The notes: generated by a model from the letters alone, not told the origin. 64,000 nucleotides of DNA from Verrucomicrobiaceae bacterium (GCA_016795485.1 JAEUHM010000040.1:124001-188000); one strand, 5' to 3'; shown: positions 27,201-36,899, counted from the stretch's first letter. Numbers and translations are program-made.

Positions 27201-29011
27201 AGACGATCATCGCATTTTCGATTCTATTTACTCTCGCCTCCTGGGGTGAGACCCCAGTTGCGCCCGTCACGCTGCAAAAAGACGTGATGGTGGCCATGCG
27301 AGATGGTGTGAAACTGGCGACAGACGTTTATCTGCCTACCAAGCTGGAGGGGAAGCTGCCGGTGATTCTGACACGCACGCCTTACAACAAAGCAGGCTCC
27401 AAAAAACACGGCGAATACTTTGCGCAGAAGGGCTATGTGTTTGTGGCACAGGACACGCGTGGGCGATATGCGAGTGAAGGCGTGTGGCACTGGATGACAG
27501 ACGATGGAGCCGATGGCTCAGACTGTGCTGAGTGGATCATCAGGCAGCCCTGGTGTGACGGAAAAATCGGCATGATCGGCACCAGCTACGTGGGCGGGAC
27601 ACAGCACGCCATGGCGCTAGCCAAAGCTCCTGGACTGGCCACAGTCATACCTGTAGATGCGGTTTCTAACTGCGGGGTGCAATCCATGCGCAATGCAGGC
27701 GCGTTTGAGATGCGGTTCTGGAACTGGATCATGCTCAATGGTGGGAAGGGCAGCAACGCTGCTCAAGATCCTGCTACCGGAGCCGTCCTGAAAGAGATGG
27801 CGGACCATCGGTTGGACTACTTGAATCATCTTCCTCTCCGACCTGGAACCACACCGTTGAAGTTGGCGCCTGAATACGAAGCCTGGCTCGTGGAAGCGAT
27901 GAAACACGGTGCCAATGATGACTTCTGGAAGCAAAACAACATCATCGACCACGCCAGTGACTACAAAGACATCCCCGTGTATCTCGTTGGCGGCTGGTAT
28001 GACTCTTGGGCAGGCAACACGACTGCCAACTTCCGAGCACTAACTCCCGTGCTGAAAAGTGACGTTTATTTGATCATGGGACCGTGGATTCACGGGCAGC
28101 AGTCCAAGAGCAGTCACGGCATGGTGGATTTCGGCACAGAAGCAGCCATCGCGGATGAGCTAGCGTGGAGAATGGAGTGGTATGACCACACGCTCAAAGA
28201 CAAGCCCCTCTCGTTCGCTTCCAAAGTGAGGTATTTCACCATGGGAACTGGTGACGGACATAAAACAGACACCGGAATGCTCTACCACGGAGGTGAATGG
28301 CATGATGCTGAAGAGTGGCCGCCGAAAGGCGCGACTCAAACGAGTTACTACCTCGGTAAAGATGGGACCCTCAGCACAAAAGGGAGTGAAGGCAGTTCCA
28401 GCTATGATTTTAGCCCATCGAATCCTGTGCCAACCATAGGCGGAAACATCTCCAGTGGTGATGGCATCATGCTGCAAGGTGCTTGGGATCAGAAAGGTGG
28501 CCCCCACGTCTGGAACTGGCAGAAACCACTGCCCCTAAGCGCCCGCAATGACGTGCTGGTATTCCAAACTGAGCCGCTGACTCAGGATATTGAAGTGACA
28601 GGCGAGTTGGAGGTTAAACTGTGGGTGTCCTCAAGTGCAGTGGACACCGATTTCACCGCCAAACTCATCGACGTGTATCCGCCAAGCCAATACTGGCCTG
28701 GTGGCTTTGATTTGAACATCGCGGATGGCATTTGCCGCGCGCGTTTTCGCGACTCGCTCACCGAAGAGAAACTCATGGAGCCTGGAAAAGTCTATCCACT
28801 CACCGTGCGACTTTACCCCACCAGCAATGTCTTCAAAAAGGGTCATCGCATTCGCGTGGACATCTCCAGCAGCAACTTCCCTCGGTTTGATGTGAACCCA
28901 AACTCCGGGGAACCGCTCAATGATCACCGCACAGCCTATACAGCAATGAACACGATTTGGCATGATGTCGGGCATCCATCTCAGATCGTGCTGCCACTGA
29001 AGCCAAGGTGA
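27197..29011 (+). CDS. CocE/NonD-type exported hydrolase (X-Pro dipeptidyl-peptidase family)
   Basis: The 604-residue protein has a signal peptide (about residues 1-17). The S15-type catalytic domain carries G-x-S-Y-x-G with nucleophile S130 (MIGTSYVGG) after VAQDTRGRYAS. A late triad region contains GPWIHGQ, and the C-terminal jelly-roll domain starts near VFQTEPLTQDIEVTGE and ends RIRVDISSSNFPRFDVNPN. This is the CocE/NonD layout seen in cocaine esterase, acylases and glutaryl-7-ACA acylases; real substrates are usually unknown. The frame opens at 27170, but the ATG at 27197 overlaps the previous stop by 4 nt and begins a signal peptide. Confidence 0.92.
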   Translation: MKTIIAFSILFTLASWGETPVAPVTLQKDVMVAMRDGVKLATDVYLPTKLEGKLPVILTRTPYNKAGSKKHGEYFAQKGYVFVAQDTRGRYASEGVWHWMTDDGADGSDCAEWIIRQPWCDGKIGMIGTSYVGGTQHAMALAKAPGLATVIPVDAVSNCGVQSMRNAGAFEMRFWNWIMLNGGKGSNAAQDPATGAVLKEMADHRLDYLNHLPLRPGTTPLKLAPEYEAWLVEAMKHGANDDFWKQNNIIDHASDYKDIPVYLVGGWYDSWAGNTTANFRALTPVLKSDVYLIMGPWIHGQQSKSSHGMVDFGTEAAIADELAWRMEWYDHTLKDKPLSFASKVRYFTMGTGDGHKTDTGMLYHGGEWHDAEEWPPKGATQTSYYLGKDGTLSTKGSEGSSSYDFSPSNPVPTIGGNISSGDGIMLQGAWDQKGGPHVWNWQKPLPLSARNDVLVFQTEPLTQDIEVTGELEVKLWVSSSAVDTDFTAKLIDVYPPSQYWPGGFDLNIADGICRARFRDSLTEEKLMEPGKVYPLTVRLYPTSNVFKKGHRIRVDISSSNFPRFDVNPNSGEPLNDHRTAYTAMNTIWHDVGHPSQIVLPLKPR

Positions 29012-29025
29012 TAAAGTGCAAAATA

Positions 29026-29053
29026 GGCCCAGCAAAAGCGAAAGACATGGGCC
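29026..29053 (+). terminator. Weak stem-loop after the CocE-like gene
   Basis: GGCCCA at 29026-29031 pairs with TGGGCC at 29048-29053 around a 16-nt loop, 15 nt past the stop codon. A broken T-rich stretch comes only later (TTTGTTTTGT). It may end the upstream operon, but the stem is short. Confidence 0.25.
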
Positions 29054-29079
29054 GGGATTGAGTTTGTTTTGTCCCCCCA

Positions 29080-29988
29080 ATGCGCCTCGTTTTTGCTACC
29101 TCATTTTTTGTCATCGCCACAAGCCTCTCAGCCGCTCCCCGACCTGAGCATGTTGTGATTGTAAGCATTGATGGTGGCAAGCCTGCGGTGCTGCTTGAAA
29201 GCGAGGCTCCAAGTTTGAAGAAAATGGCTGGTGAAGGCGCTGCTACCTGGCAGGCCAGCACGATTTTCCCTTCCAAAACTCTGCCATCTCATACGTCGAT
29301 GCTGACAGGTGTCGGACCGGACAAACATCAAGTGCTGTGGAACGATTACATGCCCATCCGTGGCATTGCAAAAGTTCCCACGGTCTTCAGTTTGCTGCGA
29401 GCCAAAGAGCCAGAAGCGGTGACTGCGATCTTTGCAGGCAAGATGAAGTTTAGGCATCTTTGGCAAAAGAACTCACTGACACTTTTTGATTTTGGTGGTC
29501 CTCAGCCAGTTGTTCCAGCCGCCAGCAATCCTGAGGTCGAGAAGAGCAAGATACCGTCCCAAGCTGTGGCCAAACAGTTTGCCGAGTGGCTAAAGACTAA
29601 CAAACCTCGGCTCGCTTTTGTGCATTTTCCTGATGTGGACAGTGCAGGCCATAAAGATGGTTGGGGAAGTCCCCAGCAGAAGGAAGCTATTAAGGTCACG
29701 GATCAAGCCCTCTCACAGGTGCGCAAGGCAATCGAGGACTGCAATCTTGCTTCGACCACTACCGTGATTGTGTCTGCCGATCATGGAGGACACGACAAGA
29801 CCCATGGACTCAATATCCCCGACGATATGCTCATTCCTTGGGTCGCCTGGGGTGCAGGTGTCAAAAAAGGGCACACTATTACCCAACAAGTGACCACTTA
29901 TGACACAGCCGCCACAGCACTTTGGTTGCTTGATGTTCCCATCCCGACGGAATGGGATGGAAAGCCCGTAATAGATGCTTTTGAGTGA
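29080..29988 (+). CDS. Exported type I phosphodiesterase / nucleotide pyrophosphatase (ENPP-like)
   Basis: The 302-residue protein has a signal peptide (residues 1-18 or so, before APRPEHVV) and an alkaline phosphatase-superfamily core. Metal site VIVSIDGGKP leads, the nucleophile Thr sits in FPSKTLPSHTSMLTG, and later metal ligands are in FPDVDSAGH and VSADHGGHDKTHG. This is the ENPP pattern, in a compact version (most are about 400 residues). It would cleave phosphodiester or phosphomonoester bonds in the periplasm. Its stop and that of the convergent downstream gene form the palindrome TGATCA with no spacer. Confidence 0.88.
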   Translation: MRLVFATSFFVIATSLSAAPRPEHVVIVSIDGGKPAVLLESEAPSLKKMAGEGAATWQASTIFPSKTLPSHTSMLTGVGPDKHQVLWNDYMPIRGIAKVPTVFSLLRAKEPEAVTAIFAGKMKFRHLWQKNSLTLFDFGGPQPVVPAASNPEVEKSKIPSQAVAKQFAEWLKTNKPRLAFVHFPDVDSAGHKDGWGSPQQKEAIKVTDQALSQVRKAIEDCNLASTTTVIVSADHGGHDKTHGLNIPDDMLIPWVAWGAGVKKGHTITQQVTTYDTAATALWLLDVPIPTEWDGKPVIDAFE

Positions 29989-30663
29989 TCAACTCACTCG
30001 CGGCACAATCATCTGTGTCTGACGAGTCTTAACCATCGTGTCATCGGGTAGGACTCCGGCAAAGTTGCTCAAAGGATACACCACGGATCGCCTTCCAATG
30101 ATTGATCCCGGGTTGATGCAACTATTGCAGCCAATCTCAGCGTAATCGCCGATGATCGCTCCGAACTTCCGCATCCCTGTCGCGATGACCTCTTTGTTTG
30201 TGCGCACGGTCACTTCACCGCGATCGAGCCTGACATTTGATAGAATCACACCTGCACCCAGATGAGCTTTGTAGCCAAGGATCGAGTCACCCACATAATT
30301 GAAGTGCGGAACTTCACATTTGTCGAAGATGATGCAGTTCTTGAACTCGCATGAGTTGCCGAGCACAGCACCATTTCCGACAATGACATTCTCTCGGATG
30401 TAACACCCGCTCCTGACCTGACAATTGTCCCCGATCCAAGCTGGGCCTTTGATCACAGCCCCTGGCTCAACGACAGTCCCCTCTCCAAGATAAACTTCGG
30501 CTCCAACATGAGCACCGGGAAGGATCGTGCCATTCCCACCGGGCTCCAAGTGGCGCTGGAGGTAATCTGCAATCCGCTGGATGGCAGCCCAAACAGGCTG
30601 TGTTTCATCAAATAAGTCAGAATGATCGGTGTGACTTAGGTCGAGGAGAGTGGACGGAGTCAT
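29989..30663 (-). CDS. Left-handed beta-helix acyltransferase-like protein (GlmU C-domain type)
   Basis: The 224-residue protein has about 40 helical residues and then a hexapeptide-repeat left-handed beta helix (GTILPGAHVGAEVYLGEGTVVEPGAVIKGP and onward) ending in a DNLVGVVPDDT-like tail. It matches the C-terminal acetyltransferase half of GlmU and the sugar-nucleotidyltransferase-associated proteins often annotated as UDP-GlcNAc diphosphorylases, but it has no nucleotidyltransferase domain. It may acetylate a sugar phosphate or act as a partner subunit. It lies 6 bp downstream of the peptide-binding protein gene and converges head-on with the phosphodiesterase gene. Confidence 0.75.
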   Translation of the reverse strand: MTPSTLLDLSHTDHSDLFDETQPVWAAIQRIADYLQRHLEPGGNGTILPGAHVGAEVYLGEGTVVEPGAVIKGPAWIGDNCQVRSGCYIRENVIVGNGAVLGNSCEFKNCIIFDKCEVPHFNYVGDSILGYKAHLGAGVILSNVRLDRGEVTVRTNKEVIATGMRKFGAIIGDYAEIGCNSCINPGSIIGRRSVVYPLSNFAGVLPDDTMVKTRQTQMIVPRVS

Positions 30664-30669
30664 GCAGCG

Positions 30670-32298
30670 CTATTCAAGATCGATGGCTTTGTAGGCACGA
30701 TGTTCCAACAGAGACGAATGGAAATGTAACACACCGCGTTGTTGGAGATAGTAGTTCACATGCCAGTAAATGGGAGCGACTGCACCCTGCTCAAGCATAA
30801 GGGACTCGGCCTTTTGCAGGAGGTTCATGCGTTCGGCATAATCCGCCGTCTTTTCTGCTTCGGCGTAAAGTCTGTCATAATCTGGATTGCCCCAACCGGT
30901 GTTGTTGTTGCCGTCCCCGGTTCGCCACAAGCCAAGAAACGTCGTTGGATCTGGATAATCACCCACCCATCCGGCAAAGGCGACTCCATAGGTTAACTTT
31001 CTCATCGCATCCAAATAGACCTGCCAGTCCTGGCTCAACACTCCGACTGAAATGCCAAGCTCTTTCTTCCACATCTCTTGCAGCGTCTCAGATAGAGCCC
31101 TTGCAGCACCTGATTGGGTAATCAGCAACTCGACTCGCGGGAAGCCCTTGCCATTCGGGTAACCGGCCTCTGCCAGCAATTGGCGCGCGCGCGCCACATC
31201 GTATCTCATCAAGTTTGGGGTCTTGTAGCCTTCTGCACAACCGGGAGGAGTGATACCAAAAGCGGCCTCCTGCCCTGCACGCATGACATTCTGCACGATG
31301 CTCTGCCGATCCAAAGCCAGTGACAGCGCCTGCCGCACACGGATGTCATCCAGGGGTTTCATGGTGGTGTTGATTCGCAAGAACCACACTCCAAGCGCAC
31401 GATGGGATCGGTAAAACCCATCTTTCTGGGATGCATAATAAGGCACTCGGGACAATGGCACTCGATAGGTCGCATGAAGTTGACCATCCCGAAAAGCCCG
31501 CTCTTCAGCTGTGTCTGCGGATATCGGGAAAAAATGGACCTCGTTCAATTTCACGGCTTTGGCATCCCAATAGTGCGGATTACGATCCACTGCCAGATAG
31601 TGAGTGAATCTCCACTCTTTCAACTTAAACGGCCCGTTGCTAACAATGTTCTGCGGCTTCGTCCAACGATTCTGCCGATCTGAAATGGAACCATGCTTCA
31701 AAACGACATGCTTGGGCACTCCAAACCATGAGTAGTGCTTCAACAAACCGGGCAGGTACGGCGTTGGACTTTTCAGGTTCAGTTCAAGAGTCAAATCGTC
31801 GACAGCTTTCACACCAACCTGGGTAAAGTCTTTCACTTCACCTTTGTTGTAAGCCTCTCCGTTCTTCAGTGGATACAGCATCGGCGCATAATCACTGCCA
31901 GTCTCTGGAGTAAGCATACGCTGATAAGCAAAGGCAAAGTCACCCGCGGTCACGGGCGTGCCATCACTCCATTTCCCGTTGGGCCTAAGTTTGAATATCC
32001 AACGCGTAAAGGCCTCATGTGTCCACGACAGAGCAGCGCCAGGCGCATCTGCATCAGGATTGTCCACGGCTGGGGCTACCAATCCCTCGAAGAGTGCACT
32101 GATGACATGGTGCTCTGGCACTCCGGTAGCGAGATGACAGTCCAGGGTCTCAATCTCTGTGCTGTTGCCGATGAGCAGCGTTTTGTTGCGAGTGGCCGCT
32201 GCCACCCGTGTCTCCCTTGTTTGCCGAGCACGATGAAACCATGCAACGCTGCCACCCAGCAGGGCGAGGACGAGCATGCGTGTGATCCAGGACTTCAT
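30670..32298 (-). CDS. Oligopeptide ABC transporter substrate-binding protein (OppA-like)
   Basis: The 542-residue protein has one N-terminal hydrophobic segment (residues 7-21) without a lipobox cysteine, so it is membrane-anchored or released by signal peptidase. The rest is an SBP_bac_5 domain: LIGNSTEIETLDCHLATG, WIFKLRPNGKWSDGTPVTAGDF, NGPFKLKEW and a long C-terminal lobe with VRQALSLALDRQ. It should bind oligopeptides in the periplasm. No permease or ATPase genes accompany it here, so the transporter parts are elsewhere or it is an orphan. It diverges from the ABC-F gene at 32400. Confidence 0.9.
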   Translation of the reverse strand: MKSWITRMLVLALLGGSVAWFHRARQTRETRVAAATRNKTLLIGNSTEIETLDCHLATGVPEHHVISALFEGLVAPAVDNPDADAPGAALSWTHEAFTRWIFKLRPNGKWSDGTPVTAGDFAFAYQRMLTPETGSDYAPMLYPLKNGEAYNKGEVKDFTQVGVKAVDDLTLELNLKSPTPYLPGLLKHYSWFGVPKHVVLKHGSISDRQNRWTKPQNIVSNGPFKLKEWRFTHYLAVDRNPHYWDAKAVKLNEVHFFPISADTAEERAFRDGQLHATYRVPLSRVPYYASQKDGFYRSHRALGVWFLRINTTMKPLDDIRVRQALSLALDRQSIVQNVMRAGQEAAFGITPPGCAEGYKTPNLMRYDVARARQLLAEAGYPNGKGFPRVELLITQSGAARALSETLQEMWKKELGISVGVLSQDWQVYLDAMRKLTYGVAFAGWVGDYPDPTTFLGLWRTGDGNNNTGWGNPDYDRLYAEAEKTADYAERMNLLQKAESLMLEQGAVAPIYWHVNYYLQQRGVLHFHSSLLEHRAYKAIDLE

Positions 32299-32399
32299 GG
32301 GAGAACCAACATCGGGGAAAGGTCATTGCCAAGCACGCTCTTGAACTTCCTCCTTGTCCAGAGGGGTAATCCCGGCAAAAGCAACTCTATCAACTTCCA

Positions 32400-34253
32400 A
32401 TGCTTTCTGTCTCCAACATCGAGAAAACCTATGCTGGCCGCACCCTGTTCTCCGGCGTTTCGTTTCACCTTCAGCGCGGCGAGCGTATCGGCCTCGTCGG
32501 GCCTAACGGGGCCGGCAAATCCACACTGTTTGGTCTTCTCTTAGGCGATGGAACGCCGGATGCAGGCGCGGTCATGTGGGAGAAGGGTGCAAGCGTTGGA
32601 TTCCTACCCCAGGAAAGCGCTCCTGTCGGGAATCAGACGGTGCTGGAACTCGCCCTCGATCACATTCCTGACAACTTGCGATGGGAAGCTGAACCAAAGG
32701 CAAAAAAGATCCTCCGTGGCTTAGCCTTCAGGCAATCGGACTTTGAGCGTGCCGCTCGGACACTGAGCGGCGGATGGGTGATGCGCGCGCACCTCGCCCG
32801 TTTGCTTGTTCAAGAACCAGACCTGCTGCTCCTGGACGAACCAACCAACCATTTGGACCTTGAGTCCCTGCTTTGGTTCCAGGATTACCTTCAGGGCTAT
32901 CCTGGAGCGATCCTCATGATCTCCCACGATCGCGAGTTTCTGAACGCTCTCACAGACGGCATCTTCGAGATCGCCAGAGGCAGCGTATATCGCTACCGCG
33001 GCAACTACGACGACTACGTTCGCGAGAAAGCCGCGCGTGAAGCCCAACACGAAGCCGCATTTGCCAATCAGCAGCGCGAGATCGCAAAGCTTCAGCGCTT
33101 CGTCGACAGATTCAAGGCAAAGGCTAGTAAGGCATCCAGTGCACAGAGCAAAATGAAGCTCATTGAGAAGCTGGATGTGCTAGACGCCCCAGAAACAGCC
33201 GATAAGACCGTGAAGTTTCGGTTTCCACAGCCCCGGAAAAGCGGTCAGCGAGTCATCAATCTAAAGAACCTGGACTTTAGCTACGGGAGCACCCAGGTTT
33301 ATAATGGCCTGGATCTGGAGATTGAGCGCGGCCAACGAACAGTGCTCGTTGGACCAAACGGCGCGGGCAAATCAACCCTGCTCAAGCTGCTTGCGGGTGT
33401 TTTGCAGCCGCAGGGGGGCACTCGTGAACTGGGCTATAACGTCAAACTTGGCTACTTTGCCCAGTACCGGATGGACACACTCAATCCAAACCACACCGTG
33501 CTCCAAAGTGCGATGGATCTCCCTGATCCGGTGCCTGAAGTAACCGCTCGCACTCTTTTGGGATCGTTTCTTTTTCGCGGCGATGATGTGTTCAAGCCCG
33601 TCGGTGTGCTCAGTGGTGGAGAGAAGACCCGGCTTGCTTTGGTAAAGCTCCTTCTAGATCCACCAAACTTCCTTTTGATGGATGAGCCCACCACGCACTT
33701 GGATATGGGCAGCATTGATGCTTTGATCGGTGCCCTGGAGCAGTTCGAAGGCACACTGGTCTTCATCAGTCACGACGTGCACTTTATTCGAGCCATGGCG
33801 ACGACTGTTTTGCACGTGGATGCGGGCAATCTCACGCCATACGCTGGAGATTATCAGTACTACCTGGACAAGACCCGAGCGGCCTCGGCGAGAGATGCGC
33901 TCACGGCCTCACTCACCAATCACCAGCCTGAGAATCCTGCCTTTCAGTCGTCAGAAAACCGAGGAAGCTCCTCCAAGTCAAAAGAACAGAAGCGCGCTGA
34001 GGCAGAGGCACGTCAGGCGAAAAGCCGAGCAAAAAAAGAGATTGAGAGCCGGATCAGTCAGATCGAATCCACCCTTGAAGGCAAAGAAAAGCGAAGGACC
34101 GAGATTGTCGCATTCCTGCAGGACCCTAACGCATGGTCAGATGCAGCTAAAGCCATGGCCCTTCAGGGAGAACACGACAAGATCGCAGAAGAGATAGACT
34201 CACTAACAAGAGAATGGGAAACGAAAGCTGGTGAGCTTGAGGCTATGGGCTAG
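32400..34253 (+). CDS. ABC-F family ATPase, YheS-like
   Basis: The 617-residue protein has two ABC ATPase domains: Walker A GPNGAGKST in both, signatures RTLSGGWVMR and LSGGEKTR, and Walker B LLLDEPTNHLD and LMDEPTTHLD. A linker with a charged helix lies between. A C-terminal coiled-coil extension of about 90 residues (from SKEQKRAEAEARQAKS) matches the YheS/ABCF3 type rather than EttA. ABC-F proteins bind ribosomes and modulate translation. It is distinct from the Uup-like gene at the left edge. Its TAG stop and the TAG of the convergent protease gene share the palindrome CTAG at 34250-34253. Confidence 0.92.
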   Translation: MLSVSNIEKTYAGRTLFSGVSFHLQRGERIGLVGPNGAGKSTLFGLLLGDGTPDAGAVMWEKGASVGFLPQESAPVGNQTVLELALDHIPDNLRWEAEPKAKKILRGLAFRQSDFERAARTLSGGWVMRAHLARLLVQEPDLLLLDEPTNHLDLESLLWFQDYLQGYPGAILMISHDREFLNALTDGIFEIARGSVYRYRGNYDDYVREKAAREAQHEAAFANQQREIAKLQRFVDRFKAKASKASSAQSKMKLIEKLDVLDAPETADKTVKFRFPQPRKSGQRVINLKNLDFSYGSTQVYNGLDLEIERGQRTVLVGPNGAGKSTLLKLLAGVLQPQGGTRELGYNVKLGYFAQYRMDTLNPNHTVLQSAMDLPDPVPEVTARTLLGSFLFRGDDVFKPVGVLSGGEKTRLALVKLLLDPPNFLLMDEPTTHLDMGSIDALIGALEQFEGTLVFISHDVHFIRAMATTVLHVDAGNLTPYAGDYQYYLDKTRAASARDALTASLTNHQPENPAFQSSENRGSSSKSKEQKRAEAEARQAKSRAKKEIESRISQIESTLEGKEKRRTEIVAFLQDPNAWSDAAKAMALQGEHDKIAEEIDSLTREWETKAGELEAMG

Positions 34254-35689
34254 AAGTTGACCAGATAGAAGCTTTTCTGCGAAACTTTCTCAGCTTCAGG
34301 GATGCTGATCCACCGCTCCTTGTAGCGCTCTCCCCAACTATCACTGAAAGCGATTTCGTTGGTGTCTTTGTTGTAACCAATGATCAGCACCACGTGAGCT
34401 GACTCATCATCGGGCCTTAATCCAGAGGCAGCAGCCTCAGCTTCGACCTTTGTTTTCCACTCGGCCCAATTGGTGACGGACTTTCTTTGCTCCGTGCGCT
34501 TGTTTGCCGTGTCATTGAACTCATCAGTGCTGGAAAGCCCCCAAATTACTGGCACTCCACGATCTATGAACTTAGCCAGTTCTTTGATTTTCATCTCTCC
34601 ATTCCACTCATCAAACTTCCGCCCTTTGCGGCGAATGTATCTGCCCACGCCTTCAAAAAGGGCTCGCATGCTGGTACCACCACCCAGTTTCGTGCCACCA
34701 GCATTGGCCAGAACATACATGTCTGCGGTGAGGCCCAAATGACGCATAGCGCGCTCGACCGTAGCTGGCGCACAATAGCCTTTAGGGCCTTGGTCCACCA
34801 TCGGCAGGTCGCCGATCACCACATCGCCATTCTCTCGCTTCTCCAGATTTGCTAACACCCGATCTCTGATCACCGTCTCGGAGGTTTTGTCCGCAGCTCC
34901 ACCTTTGTCCGCAAACGCGGTGGTCACGATCTCTAGCCCAACATACTCAGCCTCTACTTCCTTCAGCAGGATCGCATGCCCGCGCCAATCCCAACGTTGC
35001 ACAGTTTCGCGCCCAGCTCCTTCACCGAACCTCATCTTTGAGGGTTCACCCAATTTTGCGCTGAGGGTCTTGGTAATGGCTTCCACGTCGGCCGTCATTG
35101 CCTTGGCGAGCATCTCCAGTGCTTCTTTGGGCACTTCGTCACGGTCAAAGTGCATCTCACCGCTGCCTTTGGCACCAAAGAGGTCTCCTTTGTTTGCGTA
35201 AACGAGCGAAATGCCAGTGGGCTTATCTTCGGCAGCATACATGGCCGCTGAGAAAGGCCGCGCACCAAAGAGCTTGAAGCTTTCGTTCGGATACGACCGG
35301 AAGCTGCTCTGTAGTTTGGTCTTCGACTCTGGCTGAAGCCCTAAACGCTGGGCCACTTCGTCTGCTTTTGAGTCCCAAAGAGGAGCTTGCGCAAATACTT
35401 GTTGGCCAGCAACTGCATTGATCTCCTCAGGCGTAAGTTTGTCTGCGCCTGACGTAGAACTGCCGTTTTTCCGAATGTATTCCTGGTCCGCAGGAGAAAG
35501 GGTTTCGAGCTTTAGCGGGAATCTTTGGCCGTTCTCCATTTGAATCGTAGCCACATCCCCGCTGAGGCTGACAAGTTTGGCCTTCACCTGTCGGCCCTGC
35601 GTGTTAGTGAACACCCGAAACTCCTCCTCAGCCAAGAGGCCAGAAAAAGTCGCGCACAAGAAGGCAGACGAAAGCACCAAGGATTTCAT
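34250..35689 (-). CDS. C39-like cysteine peptidase with N-terminal SHD1 domain
   Basis: The 479-residue protein has a signal peptide (about residues 1-20) and then an SHD1 (SLA1 homology) domain at about 22-72 (RVFTNTQGRQVKAKLVSL, FPLKLETLSPADQEYI), a small module frequent in Planctomycetes and Verrucomicrobia. A middle region of about 200 residues is unassigned. The C-terminal papain-like domain has catalytic C306 in QGPKGYCAPAT, H432 in HVVLIIGY, and D450 in FSDSWGE. It is probably a secreted or periplasmic cysteine protease or peptide-processing enzyme. SHD1 may bind proteins or the cell wall, which is inference. It is convergent with the ABC-F gene, overlapping by 4 nt. Confidence 0.85.
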   Translation of the reverse strand: MKSLVLSSAFLCATFSGLLAEEEFRVFTNTQGRQVKAKLVSLSGDVATIQMENGQRFPLKLETLSPADQEYIRKNGSSTSGADKLTPEEINAVAGQQVFAQAPLWDSKADEVAQRLGLQPESKTKLQSSFRSYPNESFKLFGARPFSAAMYAAEDKPTGISLVYANKGDLFGAKGSGEMHFDRDEVPKEALEMLAKAMTADVEAITKTLSAKLGEPSKMRFGEGAGRETVQRWDWRGHAILLKEVEAEYVGLEIVTTAFADKGGAADKTSETVIRDRVLANLEKRENGDVVIGDLPMVDQGPKGYCAPATVERAMRHLGLTADMYVLANAGGTKLGGGTSMRALFEGVGRYIRRKGRKFDEWNGEMKIKELAKFIDRGVPVIWGLSSTDEFNDTANKRTEQRKSVTNWAEWKTKVEAEAAASGLRPDDESAHVVLIIGYNKDTNEIAFSDSWGERYKERWISIPEAEKVSQKSFYLVNF

Positions 35690-35766
35690 GGTGCCCGTTG
35701 TAGTCGATCAGCACGGCGGCAGCAAGACTCTTTATTCAGGGGCATTGAGCCCACTAATATCCGCGC

Positions 35767-36807
35767 CTAGAGCCGCCGAAGCCCATCCTCTGTCATTGGA
35801 TACGGGATGTCTTCCTCTACGGCATTGATGCGATTGAGCGTCTCCTGGTCGAGAATCAAATCCCTCGCCTTGAGGCTTTCCTCAAGTTGGGCAAGCGAGA
35901 CGGCTCCGATGATGGTGCTGGCGACAAAATCATGCTGGCGACTCCACGCCACGCTCAGAGCGGTGACACTAGTTCCTATGTCCCTGGCGATTTCCATGAG
36001 TCGCGCCGTTGTGGCGAGTGTGCGATCATTCAAGAAGCGTCTTGCCATTCGCTTTTGGCGTTCCTGGCCGTGTTTGAAGTAGTCAGAAAACCGCGCGCCA
36101 TCTGGAAGAGCACCGTTCTGATACTTTCCCGTGAGAACGCCTCCGCCCAGCGGCGAATAGGGCAACAAACTCACCCCTTCTTTGCGGCAGACTTGCGCCA
36201 ACTCATTCTCACAACGCCGATTGATCAGGCTGAAGTTGTTTTGCACCGTGTCCATGCGCTGGAGACCGTTTTTCTCCGCCTCCCAGAGGTTCTTCATGAG
36301 TCCCCACGATGTTTCGTTGCTACAACCGATGGCACGGACCTTTCCTTGGGTCACCAACTCGGTAAGAGCCTCCAAGATGTCCTCCTGTCTGGCACCATGA
36401 TCCGGCCAATGGGTCTGATACAGGTCGATGTAATCCGTTTGGAGGCGTTTCAGACTGTCTTCACAAGCTCGGTGAATCTGCCTTCGATCTAGGGCGGTGA
36501 ATCCACCCCGGACAGGTGGCCGAAACCACCCGTGGCCTGGGCCAGTGACTTTCGTGGCGATGATGATCTGCTCGCGTTGTTGGGTCTTCAGCCAGCGGCC
36601 CACAATCTCTTCGGTGATGCCAAATCTAGCTGCACTCGGCGGGACCGGATACATTTCTGCGGTGTCAAAAAAGTCGATCCCGGCCTCAACCGCCCGATTC
36701 ATCATGGCGAACGAGGCTTTCTCATCCGCCTGAAGGCCAAAAGTCATGGTTCCCATGCAAATGTCCGTCACTACGATGCCGCTACGGCCAAGTCTTCTAC
36801 GAGTCAT
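35767..36807 (-). CDS. tas: Aldo/keto reductase, Tas-like
   Basis: The 346-residue enzyme has the AKR tetrad: D48 and Y53 (FFDTAEMYPVPP), K86 (IIATKVTGP) and a His in LYQTHWPDH. It also has GCSNETSWGLMK and a C-terminal NADPH-binding region. Length, AEMYPVPP and the block from LDRRQI to QTDYIDLYQ are close to E. coli Tas, an NADP(H)-linked aldo/keto reductase that supports tyrosine-independent growth when overproduced. The true substrate is unknown. It is divergent from the LysM lipoprotein gene, with 92 bp between them. Confidence 0.9.
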   Translation of the reverse strand: MTRRRLGRSGIVVTDICMGTMTFGLQADEKASFAMMNRAVEAGIDFFDTAEMYPVPPSAARFGITEEIVGRWLKTQQREQIIIATKVTGPGHGWFRPPVRGGFTALDRRQIHRACEDSLKRLQTDYIDLYQTHWPDHGARQEDILEALTELVTQGKVRAIGCSNETSWGLMKNLWEAEKNGLQRMDTVQNNFSLINRRCENELAQVCRKEGVSLLPYSPLGGGVLTGKYQNGALPDGARFSDYFKHGQERQKRMARRFLNDRTLATTARLMEIARDIGTSVTALSVAWSRQHDFVASTIIGAVSLAQLEESLKARDLILDQETLNRINAVEEDIPYPMTEDGLRRL

Positions 36808-36862
36808 GGCGGAGATGCTAGGCTGCCAACCCCCTTGGGCAAGCAGACGATGGCAGAAACCC

Positions 36863-36892
36863 TTTACAAGCGTTGCACACTGTAGAAATAAT
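36863..36892 (+). promoter_or_regulatory. Possible promoter of the LysM gene
   Basis: TTTACA (36863-36868), an 18-bp spacer, and AATAAT (36887-36892) each match the sigma-70 consensus in five of six positions. The start would fall about at the ATG (36900), implying a leaderless transcript. A 12-of-15 match to the palindromic box found before the cyclase and receiver genes lies at 36830-36844. Support is sequence matching only. Confidence 0.25.
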
Positions 36893-36899
36893 AAGCTCC

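Noticed and set aside
29983-29999. GAGTGA/TCACTC hairpin at the 29988/29989 junction as a terminator
   Set aside because: The stem is only 6 bp, includes coding sequence and has no T-tract.
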